Source: CALGKJ01 sp049322695 (GTDB lineage Bacteria > Bacillota > Clostridia > Lutisporales > Lutisporaceae). Taken from it: a stretch of 64,000 bases of DNA. Position 1 is the first letter of the stretch; each line of letters opens with the position of its first letter. Below, piece by piece: positions 7,329-17,389 of the stretch. A model generated the notes under the pieces. It had not been told where the DNA came from. It worked only from the letters and a program-made list of their open reading frames with translations, and made no database searches. The position numbers and the translations under genes were made by a program. The stretch lies in the NCBI GenBank assembly GCA_049322695.1, contig JBMORW010000026.1:25138-89137 (forward strand), written 5' to 3'.

Positions 7329-8438
7329 TTACCCGTTTGTATTAATGGTTTTGGAGATATTCAGAAGCACTCCCATATTTACCATCATAAATAGAAGTGA
7401 TGAGCCTCCGGAGCTTATAAAGGGCAATGATATACCTGTTGTGGGTATTGATACCGTTGCAACACCTATATTGAGCGCTACCTGGATCGCCACCATGCAT
7501 ACTATTCCGGTAGCCAGCAGGCTTCCGAACATATCAGGACAGCTTAAGGCAATTCTCAGACCTCTCCAAATAAGCAGCATAAATAATATAATTATAGTTG
7601 TTGTTCCAATGAAACCAAGCTCTTCTCCAATAATTGAGAAAATAAAGTCGTTCTGTGGCTCAGGTATATAGAAGAATTTCTGTCTGCTGTTACCCAGCCC
7701 GAGTCCGAATATCCCTCCTGAGCCAAGTGCCAATAAGGATTGTATAGCCTGATAACCACTAACCAGGGGATCAGCCCATGGATCCATATAAGAGGTAATT
7801 CTGATTAAGCTGTACTGGTCTTTTATCAGTACATATACTGCCGCCGGTATGATAGGCGTCAGCCATACCAACAGATGAGATATTTTTACACCGGCTGCAA
7901 AAAGTGTCGTAAAAGTGATAGCTACAAATATCATTGCCATGCTCTTGTTTGGTTCAAGTATTATCAGCACACAATATATGCCCATAAGCATTATGTATGG
8001 CAGCACTCCGTGAGTAAAAGTTCTAATTTTCTCCTTCTTCATGCTTAAGCCCTTTGCCATATAAAGTATTAGGGCAAATTTTGCAAACTCGGAAGGCTGG
8101 AATCTTTGAGGCCCTATTTTGATCCACCTGTATGCACCACCGGAGCGGTAACCAATACCTGGAACAAATACCAGCACAAGCAGTAACAAGCTTATTATTA
8201 CAAATATAAAAGCAAGCTTGCCAAGCTTTTTGTAGTTGAATTTGCTGAAAAACCACATTGCGGCAATACCAAGTATGGCAAAAATACCCTGTGTCTTGAG
8301 ATAGTAATATTTATCATTAAGCTTGACAAAGGAAGATATTGAGCTTGCGCTGAATACCATTGCCACTCCGATTGCAAGCAATATCAATACTGTTATCATC
8401 AATGTAAAATCGATGCTGTTTCCTTTTTTAACAGCCAT
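7329..8438 (-). CDS. FtsW/SpoVE-type SEDS lipid II polymerase
   Basis: A 369-residue polytopic membrane protein of the SEDS family, which polymerises lipid II glycan strands with a partner class B PBP. About ten transmembrane helices are visible, along with the family blocks YRSGGAYRWIKIGPQRFQPSEFAKF (periplasmic catalytic Asp/Gln region varies), ILEPNKSMAM, and the C-terminal ISLPFISSGGSSLL. In clostridial dcw clusters this position is held by spoVE or ftsW; the partner is probably SpoVD at 13886-15868. It begins one base from the murD stop and is followed by a terminator. Confidence 0.88.
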   Translation of the reverse strand: MAVKKGNSIDFTLMITVLILLAIGVAMVFSASSISSFVKLNDKYYYLKTQGIFAILGIAAMWFFSKFNYKKLGKLAFIFVIISLLLLVLVFVPGIGYRSGGAYRWIKIGPQRFQPSEFAKFALILYMAKGLSMKKEKIRTFTHGVLPYIMLMGIYCVLIILEPNKSMAMIFVAITFTTLFAAGVKISHLLVWLTPIIPAAVYVLIKDQYSLIRITSYMDPWADPLVSGYQAIQSLLALGSGGIFGLGLGNSRQKFFYIPEPQNDFIFSIIGEELGFIGTTTIIILFMLLIWRGLRIALSCPDMFGSLLATGIVCMVAIQVALNIGVATVSIPTTGISLPFISSGGSSLLFMMVNMGVLLNISKTINTNG

Positions 8439-9802
8439 TATTCAGTCCCCCTTAGTCCTAATACCAGGCTCTTAAATAAATTACCTCTTTCTTCGAAGTT
8501 TTTAAACATATCCCAGCTTGCGCATGCCGGTGAAAGCAATACATTGTAACCGGGCTTTGCAAGCTCAGCACACATCTTAACTGCTTCCTCCAGACTGGAT
8601 GCTCTATGAGTATTCAAAAAGCCCATTTCATGTGCTGTTTTTTCTATTTTATCGGTAGTTTTACCTATAAGTACCATGTCTTTAATTACATCTCCAAACA
8701 CAGCGATAAAATCATGAAACTCGCTTCCCTTGTCATAGCCTCCGGCAATCAGCACCGTCGGACGCGTCATAGATTCTATGCCTTTGATTGAAGAGTCAAC
8801 ATTTGTTCCTTTTGAGTCATTATAATATCTTACTCCATTTATCTCTGCAACATATTCAACCCTATGCTCCACACCTTTGAACTCTCTTAATATCCCGGCA
8901 ATAATTTCACCGTCTACCCCCAGGCAAAATGCCATCAGAGCTGCAGCAAGGGAATTCTCGATATTATGTGCTCCAGGAATGAATATATCATCCTTATTAA
9001 TAATATTATGTTTTTCACCATTAATGCTAATTACTATATTATTATTTTCTAGAAAAGCACCTTCTTCGAGTACCTCTCTCCTGCTGAAGAATAATACTTT
9101 ACTTTTTGCTGAATTACCTAAAATCGCTGTCTCCGAATTATCCTTATTGAGTATCAGGTAATCCTCTGAGGTTTGATTTTCAAACACCTTGCATTTGGCA
9201 GCAATATAGTTATCCATAGTCTTATGCCTATCCAAGTGATCAGGAGTTATGTTAAGTATAGCCGCCACCTTTGGTCTGAACAGCTTGGTGCATTCCAGCT
9301 GAAAGCTGCTGGCTTCCAGTACAAATATGTCCTCCGGCCTCGCATTTTTTACCTCCGAAATCATTGTATGACCTATGTTGCCTGTCACGAAGGTTTTTCT
9401 TCCGGATGCCTTCATAATTTCTCCCAACAATGCTGTTGTGGTAGTCTTTCCATTTGTACCGGTAATGCATACTATAGGAGTATCTATAAGCCTGTAGGAC
9501 AGCTCAATCTCACTTATAACTTCCTTGTTCAGTTCATTTGCTTTCTTTACAACAGGTATGTCAAGGGGTACTCCGGGACTCATGACTATGACATCAGCCT
9601 CATCTGCAAGCTCAGCGGGATGGCCGCCTCCTACATATTTAAGGTTTATATTTTTAAGACTTTCAAGCATTTCACTTATTTCTGAAGCATCCTTTCTGTC
9701 ATTCAATATAACCTTTGCTCCCATTTCACTCAGCAGCCTTACAACAGGTATGCCTGTTACAGCGGCTCCAACAATCAGTACCTTCTTATTCTTCAGCTCC
9801 AT
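8438..9802 (-). CDS. murD: UDP-N-acetylmuramoyl-L-alanine--D-glutamate ligase
   Basis: Cytoplasmic ATP-dependent ligase that adds D-Glu to UDP-MurNAc-L-Ala. An N-terminal Rossmann-like domain (LIVGAAVTGIPVVRLL) is followed by the Mur-ligase ATP site CITGTNGKTTTTALLGE, LNITPDHLDRH, and the C-terminal domain with RVEYVAEINGVRYYNDSKGTNVDSS and LSPACASWDMFKNFEERG. The ATG at 9802 is taken as start (GAGAGGA upstream); a TTG six codons earlier is possible. It ends overlapping the ftsW start and lies 24 bases after mraY. Confidence 0.95.
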   Translation of the reverse strand: MELKNKKVLIVGAAVTGIPVVRLLSEMGAKVILNDRKDASEISEMLESLKNINLKYVGGGHPAELADEADVIVMSPGVPLDIPVVKKANELNKEVISEIELSYRLIDTPIVCITGTNGKTTTTALLGEIMKASGRKTFVTGNIGHTMISEVKNARPEDIFVLEASSFQLECTKLFRPKVAAILNITPDHLDRHKTMDNYIAAKCKVFENQTSEDYLILNKDNSETAILGNSAKSKVLFFSRREVLEEGAFLENNNIVISINGEKHNIINKDDIFIPGAHNIENSLAAALMAFCLGVDGEIIAGILREFKGVEHRVEYVAEINGVRYYNDSKGTNVDSSIKGIESMTRPTVLIAGGYDKGSEFHDFIAVFGDVIKDMVLIGKTTDKIEKTAHEMGFLNTHRASSLEEAVKMCAELAKPGYNVLLSPACASWDMFKNFEERGNLFKSLVLGLRGTE

Positions 9803-9826
9803 ATCACTTCGTCCTCTCAAAATAAA

Positions 9827-10801
9827 TTATAAAGCAAGTATCCCTACAAGGCATAAAATAATCGTAGTAATGGTAAATACTGCAACAATCTTAGTCTCAG
9901 CCCATCCGGAAAGCTCCAGATGATGGTGAAAGGGTGCCATCTTAAACACTCTCTTTCCACCTGACTTTTTAAAATACAGCACCTGTATCGTAACAGACAA
10001 AGTCTCCCATACATATACAGCCCCGACTATAAGGAAGAACAGAGGCAGTCTTGTAATTACCGATAAAGCTGCAACAGCCCCGCCTAGTGCAAGGGAACCT
10101 GTGTCTCCCATGAAAACCTGTGCAGGATGAGAATTAAACCTGAGAAATCCCAACAGTGCACCGATCATGGTACCGCAGAACACCAAAATGCCTATTTCTT
10201 TTGTAACCAGCGCAATAACAGAGAAGAAACCCAATACTACAACTGTAACCCCTCCCGCAAGACCGTCAAGTCCATCTGTAAGATTTACGCTGTTAGTGAT
10301 TGCAACCGTTGCAAAAATTGTAAAAGGGATATATAAAAGTCCAAGATCAAAGTTAAAGGATGTGAATGGAATCAATATCTTTGTCCCTACCTGGTTTATT
10401 CCTGCACAGATATATGCAAGAAACAGTGAAATCAGCAGCTGAGCAGCTATTTTCTGATAAGCTCTCAGTCCAAGAGATCTTTTTTTCACAACCTTTATAT
10501 AATCATCTGCAAAACCTATAAGTCCAAAAGAAAATGTAGTGATGAGCAGCAAAAGCAGATTTTTGTCTCTGGTAAACACCAATGCAACAATGGCAGCAGG
10601 TATAAGTATTATTATTCCACCCATTACCGGGGTTCCTGTCTTTTTCAGATGGCTCTGTGGGCCGTCGTTTCTTACTGTCTGACCTGCCTTTAGCCTTGTC
10701 AGGAAAGGTATAAAAATCGGTCCTGCAGCTAATGCCATTATAAATGCAGATATTATACAAATAATATATAAATTATACTCTCCCGTCAAAATATTGTTCA
10801 T
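9827..10801 (-). CDS. mraY: Phospho-N-acetylmuramoyl-pentapeptide-transferase
   Basis: Integral membrane enzyme that transfers phospho-MurNAc-pentapeptide to undecaprenyl phosphate, giving lipid I. About ten helices, with the signature GLIGFADDYIKVVKKRSLGL, the NLTDGLDGLAGG motif and the MGDTGSLALGG and FKMAPFHHHLE blocks. The start ATG at 10801 has GAGAGGGG at correct spacing; the frame is open further upstream into murF but without a site. The murF stop lies only five bases inside, so the genes overlap slightly. Confidence 0.95.
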   Translation of the reverse strand: MNNILTGEYNLYIICIISAFIMALAAGPIFIPFLTRLKAGQTVRNDGPQSHLKKTGTPVMGGIIILIPAAIVALVFTRDKNLLLLLITTFSFGLIGFADDYIKVVKKRSLGLRAYQKIAAQLLISLFLAYICAGINQVGTKILIPFTSFNFDLGLLYIPFTIFATVAITNSVNLTDGLDGLAGGVTVVVLGFFSVIALVTKEIGILVFCGTMIGALLGFLRFNSHPAQVFMGDTGSLALGGAVAALSVITRLPLFFLIVGAVYVWETLSVTIQVLYFKKSGGKRVFKMAPFHHHLELSGWAETKIVAVFTITTIILCLVGILAL

Positions 10802-10805
10802 CGGT

Positions 10806-12182
10806 TTATCCCCTCTCGCGTAAAAATTCCACAATTGATTCCATCTTCATACCTCTGGAGCCCTTAATAAGCACAGTATCTCCAGACTTCAGCAGCAAGC
10901 CTAAGTTCTCTATTGCTTCTTCATTGGTTGAGAAGCAGCGGATTTTGTCCCCTTTCAGCCCTGCATTCCGCGCTCCGTAAGAAATGCGCTCCCCTAGATT
11001 TCCAACAGTTATAAGAAAATCTATTCCAGTATCCTTGATATATTCCCCAAGCTCAATATGCAGCTCCTCGGACATTTCACCCAGCTCCAGCATATCACCA
11101 AGTATGCAGATTATTCTTCCCTTCTGCCTGAATGAAGTCAATGTATTTACTGCCGCTCTCATTGAGTCAGGATTGGCATTATACACATCATTTATTACTT
11201 TGATTCCTTTGGGAGTATCAAATATCTCCATTCTTAACTTGGAGGGCTTAAAATCCAAAAGCCCCTGTCTGATATCCTCTATAGACATACCAAGCTCAAG
11301 CCCTACGCAAACGGCACTGAGAGCATTATATACATTATGTACCCCCGGTATCGGCACCTTCATAGCACAAGCAGAATTGCCTGTCAAAACATCAAAGCAT
11401 ATGCCTGAAGCACCATCGTCCGATAAATTAGCAGCCCGGATATCGTTATGCTCTTCCAAACCGAATCTTATTAGCTTAAAGTCAACATCAGCTATTGTTT
11501 TCAGTAAATCATTGTCTCCATTGATAATGCCGATGCTGCTGCTATTAAAATATGTAAATATTTCCGTTTTAGCTATAAGAATATTTTCTCTTGATCCCAG
11601 CTTTTCTATATGTGCAGTTCCCACATTGCTTATTACTCCAATTTCAGGTCTGGCAATATCTGCAAGTCTTTTTATCTCTCCTAATCCGCTCATTCCCATC
11701 TCTAAAACTGCTGCCTCATGAGAGCTGCTCAGATTCAAAAGCGTAAGCGGTAAGCCTATTTCATTATTAAGATTGCCCTGGGTCTTCAGCACATTGTACT
11801 TTCTAGATAAAACAGCCGCAATCATATCCTTTGTGGTTGTCTTTCCTGAGCTGCCTGTCACAGCAACAATTTTAACATTGAATTTGCTTTTATAGTATCC
11901 GGAAATTTTTTGCAAAGCCTCCAGAGTGTTGTCTACTATTATATAGGGTTTTTCACCCACATTGATATCCTTTTCCGTCAGCACAAGCCCGGCTCCGTTA
12001 TCATATGCCTGCATAATATAATCATGCCCGTCAAAACGTTCACCCTTTAGGGGTATGAATAATTCCCCTTTTTTTATGTTTCGGCTGTCTGTACTGATTC
12101 CATTTACAGATATGGTATAATCCGTGTTGCAGGCTCTGCCGTTGCAAGCATGGACAACCTCTGCAGCGCTAAGGATCTCCAT
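10806..12182 (-). CDS. murF: UDP-MurNAc-tripeptide D-alanyl-D-alanine ligase
   Basis: A 458-residue Mur ligase that adds D-Ala-D-Ala. It has the N-terminal substrate domain with FIPLKGERFDGHDY, the ATP loop VAVTGSSGKTTTKDMI, the NNEIGLPLTLL motif, ISNVGTAHIEKLGS and the C-terminal domain with IKVINDVYNANPDSMRAA. It sits between murE (60 bases upstream) and mraY (overlapping start), the usual order of the cluster. Confidence 0.95.
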   Translation of the reverse strand: MEILSAAEVVHACNGRACNTDYTISVNGISTDSRNIKKGELFIPLKGERFDGHDYIMQAYDNGAGLVLTEKDINVGEKPYIIVDNTLEALQKISGYYKSKFNVKIVAVTGSSGKTTTKDMIAAVLSRKYNVLKTQGNLNNEIGLPLTLLNLSSSHEAAVLEMGMSGLGEIKRLADIARPEIGVISNVGTAHIEKLGSRENILIAKTEIFTYFNSSSIGIINGDNDLLKTIADVDFKLIRFGLEEHNDIRAANLSDDGASGICFDVLTGNSACAMKVPIPGVHNVYNALSAVCVGLELGMSIEDIRQGLLDFKPSKLRMEIFDTPKGIKVINDVYNANPDSMRAAVNTLTSFRQKGRIICILGDMLELGEMSEELHIELGEYIKDTGIDFLITVGNLGERISYGARNAGLKGDKIRCFSTNEEAIENLGLLLKSGDTVLIKGSRGMKMESIVEFLRERG

Positions 12183-12242
12183 TTATATTCCTCCCTTTAG
12201 TAATGCGGCTTATAAAGCTAAAGAAGTAACATGACTGAAGCA

Positions 12243-13700
12243 CTATACTTCAAAGGCTATAAGCTCCCGTACTATTTCCTTCTCATCAAAATCAATCTTA
12301 CCATCCTTCAGCTCTTGATAGGTCTCATGTCCCTTTCCTGCCAAGAGCACTGTATCTCCTTCTCTGGCTATAGTCAGAGCGAATTTAATGGCATCTTTTC
12401 TATTCTCTATACATATATAGTCACAGGCCGTCTTTTTCATTCCCACTTCAATTTGTCTGATAATATCCATGGGCTCTTCGCTTCTTGGGTTGTCCGATGT
12501 TATTATGCAGTAGTCAGAAAGCCTTCCTGCAGTTTCTCCCATCATTGGTCTCTTTTCCTTATCCCTGTTCCCGCCGCAGCCGAACAAAGTTATTATTCTT
12601 GCCTTAGTATACTGCCTAACGGCTTTAAGAATGTTTTCAAGGCTGTCGGGCGAATGTGCATAATCTATGATTACGGTATAAGGCTTATCAATATCTACAA
12701 CCTCGGACCTTCCGGGAACATTTCTGATTCTTCCCAGTCCCTCTCTGATAACCTCCTTATCAATACCTATAGTATAGCATGCAGCTGCAGCAGCCAAGCA
12801 ATTATATACACTGAACTTTCCCGGAATAGTGTTTTCAATGGGTATCTCATATTCAGGAGTAACGAGAGTGAATCTGACCCCTTTTGCATCGAAATCTACA
12901 TCCTTAGCGGTAATATCGGCATAACTGTCTATAGCAAATGTAATAAGCCTTGTATTCAATTTTTTTATCTCATCTATTATTATTCTTCCGTGATAATCAT
13001 CCGCATTGATGATATTAGCCTCTGTCGTTTTGTAAAAGAGCTTTTTCTTGGCATTTCTGTAATCTTCAAAATCCTTATGAAAATCCAGATGATCCTGACT
13101 CAGATTGGTGAACACACCTATTTTAAAATCGCACCCGTCAACCCTGTTTAGAGCCAGAGAGTGTGATGACACTTCCATAACAGCATATTCAATCCCTTCA
13201 TCCAGCATTTCTTTGAATATACATTGCAAATCTATTGACTCAGGGGTAGTTCTTACAGAGCTTATTATCCGGTCACCTATACAGGAACAAATGGTCCCGA
13301 TCAATCCGACTTTACTTTTATTAGCTTCAAGTATTGATCGAACAAGAAATGCTATGGTAGATTTACCCTTTGTGCCTGTAATTCCTATAAGCTTCAAACT
13401 TTCTGTCGGGTAGTCATAAAATGCAGCAGCAACCAGGGGCATAGACAATCTTGTATTTTTAACTCTTATTATAGTAACATCTTCAAATTCAATGTCATCC
13501 TCTACCAACAGAGCAGTAGCTCCATTTTGCACAGCTTTTAGAGCAAAGTCATGCCCATCAACCTGAAAGCCTTTTATACATATAAAAAGACTGCCTTTTT
13601 TTACTTTCCTGGAATCATATTCTATACTGGATATCTCTTTATCTAAATTGCCCCTAATATCAATAATATCTAAACCCTGTAGAAGTTGACCAAGTATCAT
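12243..13700 (-). CDS. murE: UDP-MurNAc-L-Ala-D-Glu ligase (diaminopimelate-adding type)
   Basis: A 485-residue Mur ligase that adds the third residue of the stem peptide. Motifs: SLFICIKGFQVDGHDF, ATP loop GITGTKGKSTIAFLV, FTNLSQDHLDFHKDFEDY and the C-terminal TSDNPRSEEPMDII. The DNPR motif is the one that recognises meso-diaminopimelate, so this enzyme very likely adds meso-Dap rather than Lys. A terminator and about 110 bases separate it from spoVD, so murE-murF-mraY-murD-ftsW may have a promoter of its own. Confidence 0.94.
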   Translation of the reverse strand: MILGQLLQGLDIIDIRGNLDKEISSIEYDSRKVKKGSLFICIKGFQVDGHDFALKAVQNGATALLVEDDIEFEDVTIIRVKNTRLSMPLVAAAFYDYPTESLKLIGITGTKGKSTIAFLVRSILEANKSKVGLIGTICSCIGDRIISSVRTTPESIDLQCIFKEMLDEGIEYAVMEVSSHSLALNRVDGCDFKIGVFTNLSQDHLDFHKDFEDYRNAKKKLFYKTTEANIINADDYHGRIIIDEIKKLNTRLITFAIDSYADITAKDVDFDAKGVRFTLVTPEYEIPIENTIPGKFSVYNCLAAAAACYTIGIDKEVIREGLGRIRNVPGRSEVVDIDKPYTVIIDYAHSPDSLENILKAVRQYTKARIITLFGCGGNRDKEKRPMMGETAGRLSDYCIITSDNPRSEEPMDIIRQIEVGMKKTACDYICIENRKDAIKFALTIAREGDTVLLAGKGHETYQELKDGKIDFDEKEIVRELIAFEV

Positions 13701-13810
13701 ATGAAGCTCTCCCCTTCCCTAAAGCACAATTATACATTATGAATATTGACAAAGTCGGCAACTAATATGCCAACCGAGCCTATAACACTAATATTATCCT
13801 CCACTGTTTG

Positions 13811-13853
13811 CAAAAAGGCAACTGGAATTAAAAAAAACTTTAATCCTGTTGCC
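13811..13853 (-). terminator. Terminator between spoVD and murE
   Basis: Minus-strand hairpin with GGCAAC and GTTGCC outer arms and AGGATTAAA/TTAATTCC inner pairing, followed by TTTTTG. Confidence 0.75.
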
Positions 13854-13885
13854 TATAGCCATCAGACTCTATAGTTGAAACTGCA

Positions 13886-15868
13886 CTATTGTGCTATGGG
13901 TTTTACCGCAAGTATTATCTCATTACCCTCATTAACCTTTGCACCTGCTTTAGGTGTTTGATCCAACACCAGCGAATTGATTGTATAATCCACTTCACCC
14001 TCAACTGTGTATTTAAGGCCGCTCTTTTTCAAAGCTTCAATAGCTTCCAGCAGAGTCATGTTCCTCACTTCCGGAACATCCACAATAGGCTTTTGCATCT
14101 GTTCAAGCTCTTCAGCAGTGAACTGAGGCTTTACATCCAGATACCTCAATGTATCTGAAGCTATACTCTGTACTACGGGTGCTGCTATCTGTCCTCCGTA
14201 ATATATTGCTCCGCCCGGCTCATCTATTATTACGAGTATGATTATCCTGGGATCGTCAGCCGGCGCAAAGCCTACAAACGAAGATATATATTTCCCTTCC
14301 GCATATCTTCCTTCTATTACTTTTTGTGCTGTTCCCGTTTTACCCGCAACCTTATATCCTGGTACATATGCCTTTTTCCCCGTACCGTTTGCTACTACTT
14401 GCTCGAGTATATTTCTCATTGTATCTGAGGTTTCCTTGGAAATAACCTGCCTGACAACCTTTGGCTCAAATTCATAAACAGTTTTTCCTTCATTGTCTAC
14501 AAGCTTCTTGGCTATTCTCGGCTCCATCAGCTTTCCGCCGTTAGCGATGGCTGATACTGCAGTAATAAGCTGCATCGGAGTTACGGAAATACCCTGTCCG
14601 AAAGAGGTAGTAGCCAGCTCTACAGGACCTACCTGACTTGTTGCTCTGACAATCCCTTCACCTTCTCCAGGCAATGAGATGTTAGTCTTGCTGCCAAAAC
14701 CAAAAGCCCTTATGTATTTATAGAATTTCTCTGCCCCCAGCTTATCGGCAACAGCCATAAATACAGGATTGCAGGAGTTCATAACACCTTCTACAAAGGT
14801 CTGACTTCCATGAGGGTTGTGATTCCTCCAGCATTTTAATGTGCGCCCCCCCACTTTCACAAAGCCTGAACAATGGAAGTGGTCATCAGGAGCTACAGTC
14901 TTTTCCTCTATTCCTACTGCTGAAGTTATTATTTTAAATGTTGAGCCAGGCTCATATGTATCTGATATTGCAGGATTTCTCCATATCTTTTCCAGCTCTG
15001 TCTTTCTTTGCTCCGGAGTCATTGTACTCCATTGCTCCGATAAATTCTCAGGTACCTTCCTGGGATCATTGTTATCATAGTCCGATTTTATAGCCATAGC
15101 CAGAATATCACCATTTTGGGGATCCATTACTATGGCAGTCACTCTTTTTGCTTTGTTTTCAGCAAGTGCATTTTCCGCATGCTTTTCAGCAAAATGCTGA
15201 ATAACTTCATCCACAGTAAGAACAAGATTCAAGCCGTCCTGAGGCTCAAAATACTTGGTATCGCTTCCCGGAAGCTCTCTTCCGTGTGCATCATACATAT
15301 TAATGATTCTGCCGGGATAACCATTCAAGTATTTGTTGTAAGTAAGTTCAACTCCGTCTGCACCTTCATTATCAATATTGGTGAAGCCTAGTATGTAGGA
15401 TGCGAAATTCGCCTGGGGATAAAACCTCATTGAGCCGGGAGTATACTTCACACCTTTAAAATTCATTTCCATAAGCTGCTTTATTTTTTCCGAATCAACA
15501 TTTTTCTTAATAGTAACACTTGACTTTTGAGCTGTGACTTTATTAAGCAAATCTTCCTTATTCATGCCCAGTACATCACTTAGTGCCTGGGCTAAAGCAT
15601 CAGGATCCTCAACATTTGCAGGACTTACTGACACTTCATATGCAGTAGCACTTACAGCTAGCTCTTTACCGTTTCTGTCATAAATAATGCCTCTTTTGGA
15701 TTTTACCACTGTATCATTCGTCCATTGCTCAATGGCCTTCTGACGAAGCTCACTGCTGTTTACTATCTGTATAAAAACCAAGCGGCCTATTAATGCAACA
15801 TAAATTGCAAAAAAGCCCGCAAGCATGATAAGCAATCTTTTCTTTACCGTTCTTTTAACATTTGACAA
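13886..15868 (-). CDS. spoVD: SpoVD/PBP2B-type class B penicillin-binding protein with PASTA domain
   Basis: About 660-residue peptidoglycan transpeptidase. Order: cytoplasmic N-terminus, one membrane helix (about 15-35), PBP dimerisation domain (about 55-210), transpeptidase domain with catalytic STFK (EPGSTFKIITS), SCN motif (MNSCNPVF) and KTG (VAGKTGTAQK), then one C-terminal PASTA domain (about 595-660). A TTG at 15868 is preferred as start because AAGGTGGTG lies six bases upstream; a GTG at 15880 is the alternative. It works with the SEDS protein at 7329-8438 in septal or spore-cortex wall synthesis. The PASTA domain favours SpoVD over plain FtsI, but the division/sporulation split cannot be decided here. 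Confidence 0.9.
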   Translation of the reverse strand: MSNVKRTVKKRLLIMLAGFFAIYVALIGRLVFIQIVNSSELRQKAIEQWTNDTVVKSKRGIIYDRNGKELAVSATAYEVSVSPANVEDPDALAQALSDVLGMNKEDLLNKVTAQKSSVTIKKNVDSEKIKQLMEMNFKGVKYTPGSMRFYPQANFASYILGFTNIDNEGADGVELTYNKYLNGYPGRIINMYDAHGRELPGSDTKYFEPQDGLNLVLTVDEVIQHFAEKHAENALAENKAKRVTAIVMDPQNGDILAMAIKSDYDNNDPRKVPENLSEQWSTMTPEQRKTELEKIWRNPAISDTYEPGSTFKIITSAVGIEEKTVAPDDHFHCSGFVKVGGRTLKCWRNHNPHGSQTFVEGVMNSCNPVFMAVADKLGAEKFYKYIRAFGFGSKTNISLPGEGEGIVRATSQVGPVELATTSFGQGISVTPMQLITAVSAIANGGKLMEPRIAKKLVDNEGKTVYEFEPKVVRQVISKETSDTMRNILEQVVANGTGKKAYVPGYKVAGKTGTAQKVIEGRYAEGKYISSFVGFAPADDPRIIILVIIDEPGGAIYYGGQIAAPVVQSIASDTLRYLDVKPQFTAEELEQMQKPIVDVPEVRNMTLLEAIEALKKSGLKYTVEGEVDYTINSLVLDQTPKAGAKVNEGNEIILAVKPIAQ

Positions 15869-15899
15869 TGTGAGCACCACCTTGTGTCCAGACTATCCA

Positions 15900-16409
15900 T
15901 TATTCCAAAATCTTTAAAACATTTGACAGCATCCCTTTTATTGAAGCTATGTATTTGTTTTCGCTTACATCTTTTATATCGCGATAGCGGCTGTCTGCGG
16001 CATCGGTATCAGGTGCAGCAGCTGCTACGCTTACATAAACAATCTGTGCAGTCACATCGGGATATTGCATACCAAGCTTTTCTATGGCAGTCTTCTCAAG
16101 TGTCTCAAGATTTACAGTCTTCATTATCTGTACATTTAAATCTGTTTGCTCTCTTAAGGCCTGATTATAGGCTTCTTTCATATTTCTATTCTCATAGCTG
16201 AGCTCTGCAACATATGCATATCTGGATATTATCAGAATGCTGAGTGAAAATATGAAAGCTATTTTAAAAACCTGCAGTCTTGCTTTAGGTTTTTTTCTTG
16301 GTTTGACTTCCGGCTGCTTCTGCGGCTGTTTTTGTGGCTGCTCCAGGGGAAGCTGTTCTAGATATTGTCTTTTTTTATAATCATATGCTCTATTATCCGC
16401 TACTAACAA
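15900..16409 (-). CDS. ftsL: FtsL-like septum formation initiator
   Basis: A 169-residue bitopic protein located exactly where ftsL lies, between rsmH and the class B PBP. The long cytoplasmic N-terminus is rich in Gln/Pro/Lys (QPQKQPQKQPEVKPRKKPKARL). It is followed by one transmembrane helix (about 48-68), a coiled coil (about 72-105) and the typical TVNLETLEKTAIEKLGMQYP block. It starts at TTG 16409 behind GGAGGGAATAGAA. FtsL sequences are poorly conserved; the call rests on topology and order. Confidence 0.8.
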   Translation of the reverse strand: MLVADNRAYDYKKRQYLEQLPLEQPQKQPQKQPEVKPRKKPKARLQVFKIAFIFSLSILIISRYAYVAELSYENRNMKEAYNQALREQTDLNVQIMKTVNLETLEKTAIEKLGMQYPDVTAQIVYVSVAAAAPDTDAADSRYRDIKDVSENKYIASIKGMLSNVLKILE

Positions 16410-16421
16410 TTCTATTCCCTC

Positions 16422-17381
16422 CTATCCCCTTTTAGAACTAACTCTCTCTGCAACTCTGAGCTTGGCACTTTTGGATCTGGTGTTTGCCTCCAGCTCTTCA
16501 TCAGCAGCTACTACAGGCTTTTTTGTAATGACCTTCAGCTTTGGCTCTTTTCCGCACATGCATACCGGTATGCTGGTTGGGCATATGCACGGTCTTTCAA
16601 GTTCATTGAAAAGTGTTTTTACAATCCTGTCCTCCAGTGAGTGAAAAGTTATTATAAGCACTCTTCCTCCCGGCTTTAGTACATCTATACAATCCATAAT
16701 GGCTTTTTCCAGCACATGCAGTTCATCATTAACGGCTATTCTCAGAGCCTGAAAGGTTCTTTTTGCAGGGTGTCCCCCTTCCTTTCTGGCTGCTGCAGGT
16801 ATTGCCTTCTTTATGAGCTCTACCAGCTGATATGTAGTCTTAATTCTGTTTCTGCCTCTCTCCTCACAGATGAACTTAGCTATTCTGTCAGCCCATCTTT
16901 CTTCACCGTATTCCTTGATTATATGGGTCAGCTCTTTATGAGAAAGAGTATTGACCAGCTCTTCTGCAGTTGTAGGATTACTTCTATCCATTCTCATATC
17001 AAGAGGTCCATCCTGCATATAACTGAAGCCCCGCTCATCCTGGTCAATTTGATGAGACGAGACGCCTATATCCAGCAATATACCATCAACTACATCAATT
17101 CCCAAATCTTCTACTATGCTTTTTAGATTCTTAAAATTATTTTTAACAATCTTTACGCTGCTTTTAAACTCCTTCAGTCTTTCCGCGGAAGCCTTTATCG
17201 CCTCTTCATCCTGGTCAATACCGACAAGAATTCCTCCCGGCAGCATCCTTTTAGCAATCTCATATGAATGTCCCGCACCTCCCAAGGTCCCATCAACGTA
17301 TATACCACCGGGCTTTACATCCATGTATTCAATTATTTCATTCAGCATGACAGGCGTATGTTGAAAATCCAAACCCTTCAC
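16422..17381 (-). CDS. rsmH: 16S rRNA (cytosine-1402-N4)-methyltransferase
   Basis: A 319-residue SAM-dependent methyltransferase (also called MraW) that modifies C1402 of 16S rRNA. Motifs: HTPVMLNEIIEYM, YVDGTLGGAGHSYEIAKR (SAM site), LLDIGVSSHQID, ERGFSYMQDGPLDMRMD and ITFHSLEDRIVK. It is the second gene of the dcw operon, eight bases after mraZ. The start is GTG 17381 or the TTG three codons later; both lie just after GAAGGTGAAGGG. Confidence 0.95.
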   Translation of the reverse strand: MKGLDFQHTPVMLNEIIEYMDVKPGGIYVDGTLGGAGHSYEIAKRMLPGGILVGIDQDEEAIKASAERLKEFKSSVKIVKNNFKNLKSIVEDLGIDVVDGILLDIGVSSHQIDQDERGFSYMQDGPLDMRMDRSNPTTAEELVNTLSHKELTHIIKEYGEERWADRIAKFICEERGRNRIKTTYQLVELIKKAIPAAARKEGGHPAKRTFQALRIAVNDELHVLEKAIMDCIDVLKPGGRVLIITFHSLEDRIVKTLFNELERPCICPTSIPVCMCGKEPKLKVITKKPVVAADEELEANTRSKSAKLRVAERVSSKRG

Positions 17382-17389
17382 CTTCTATA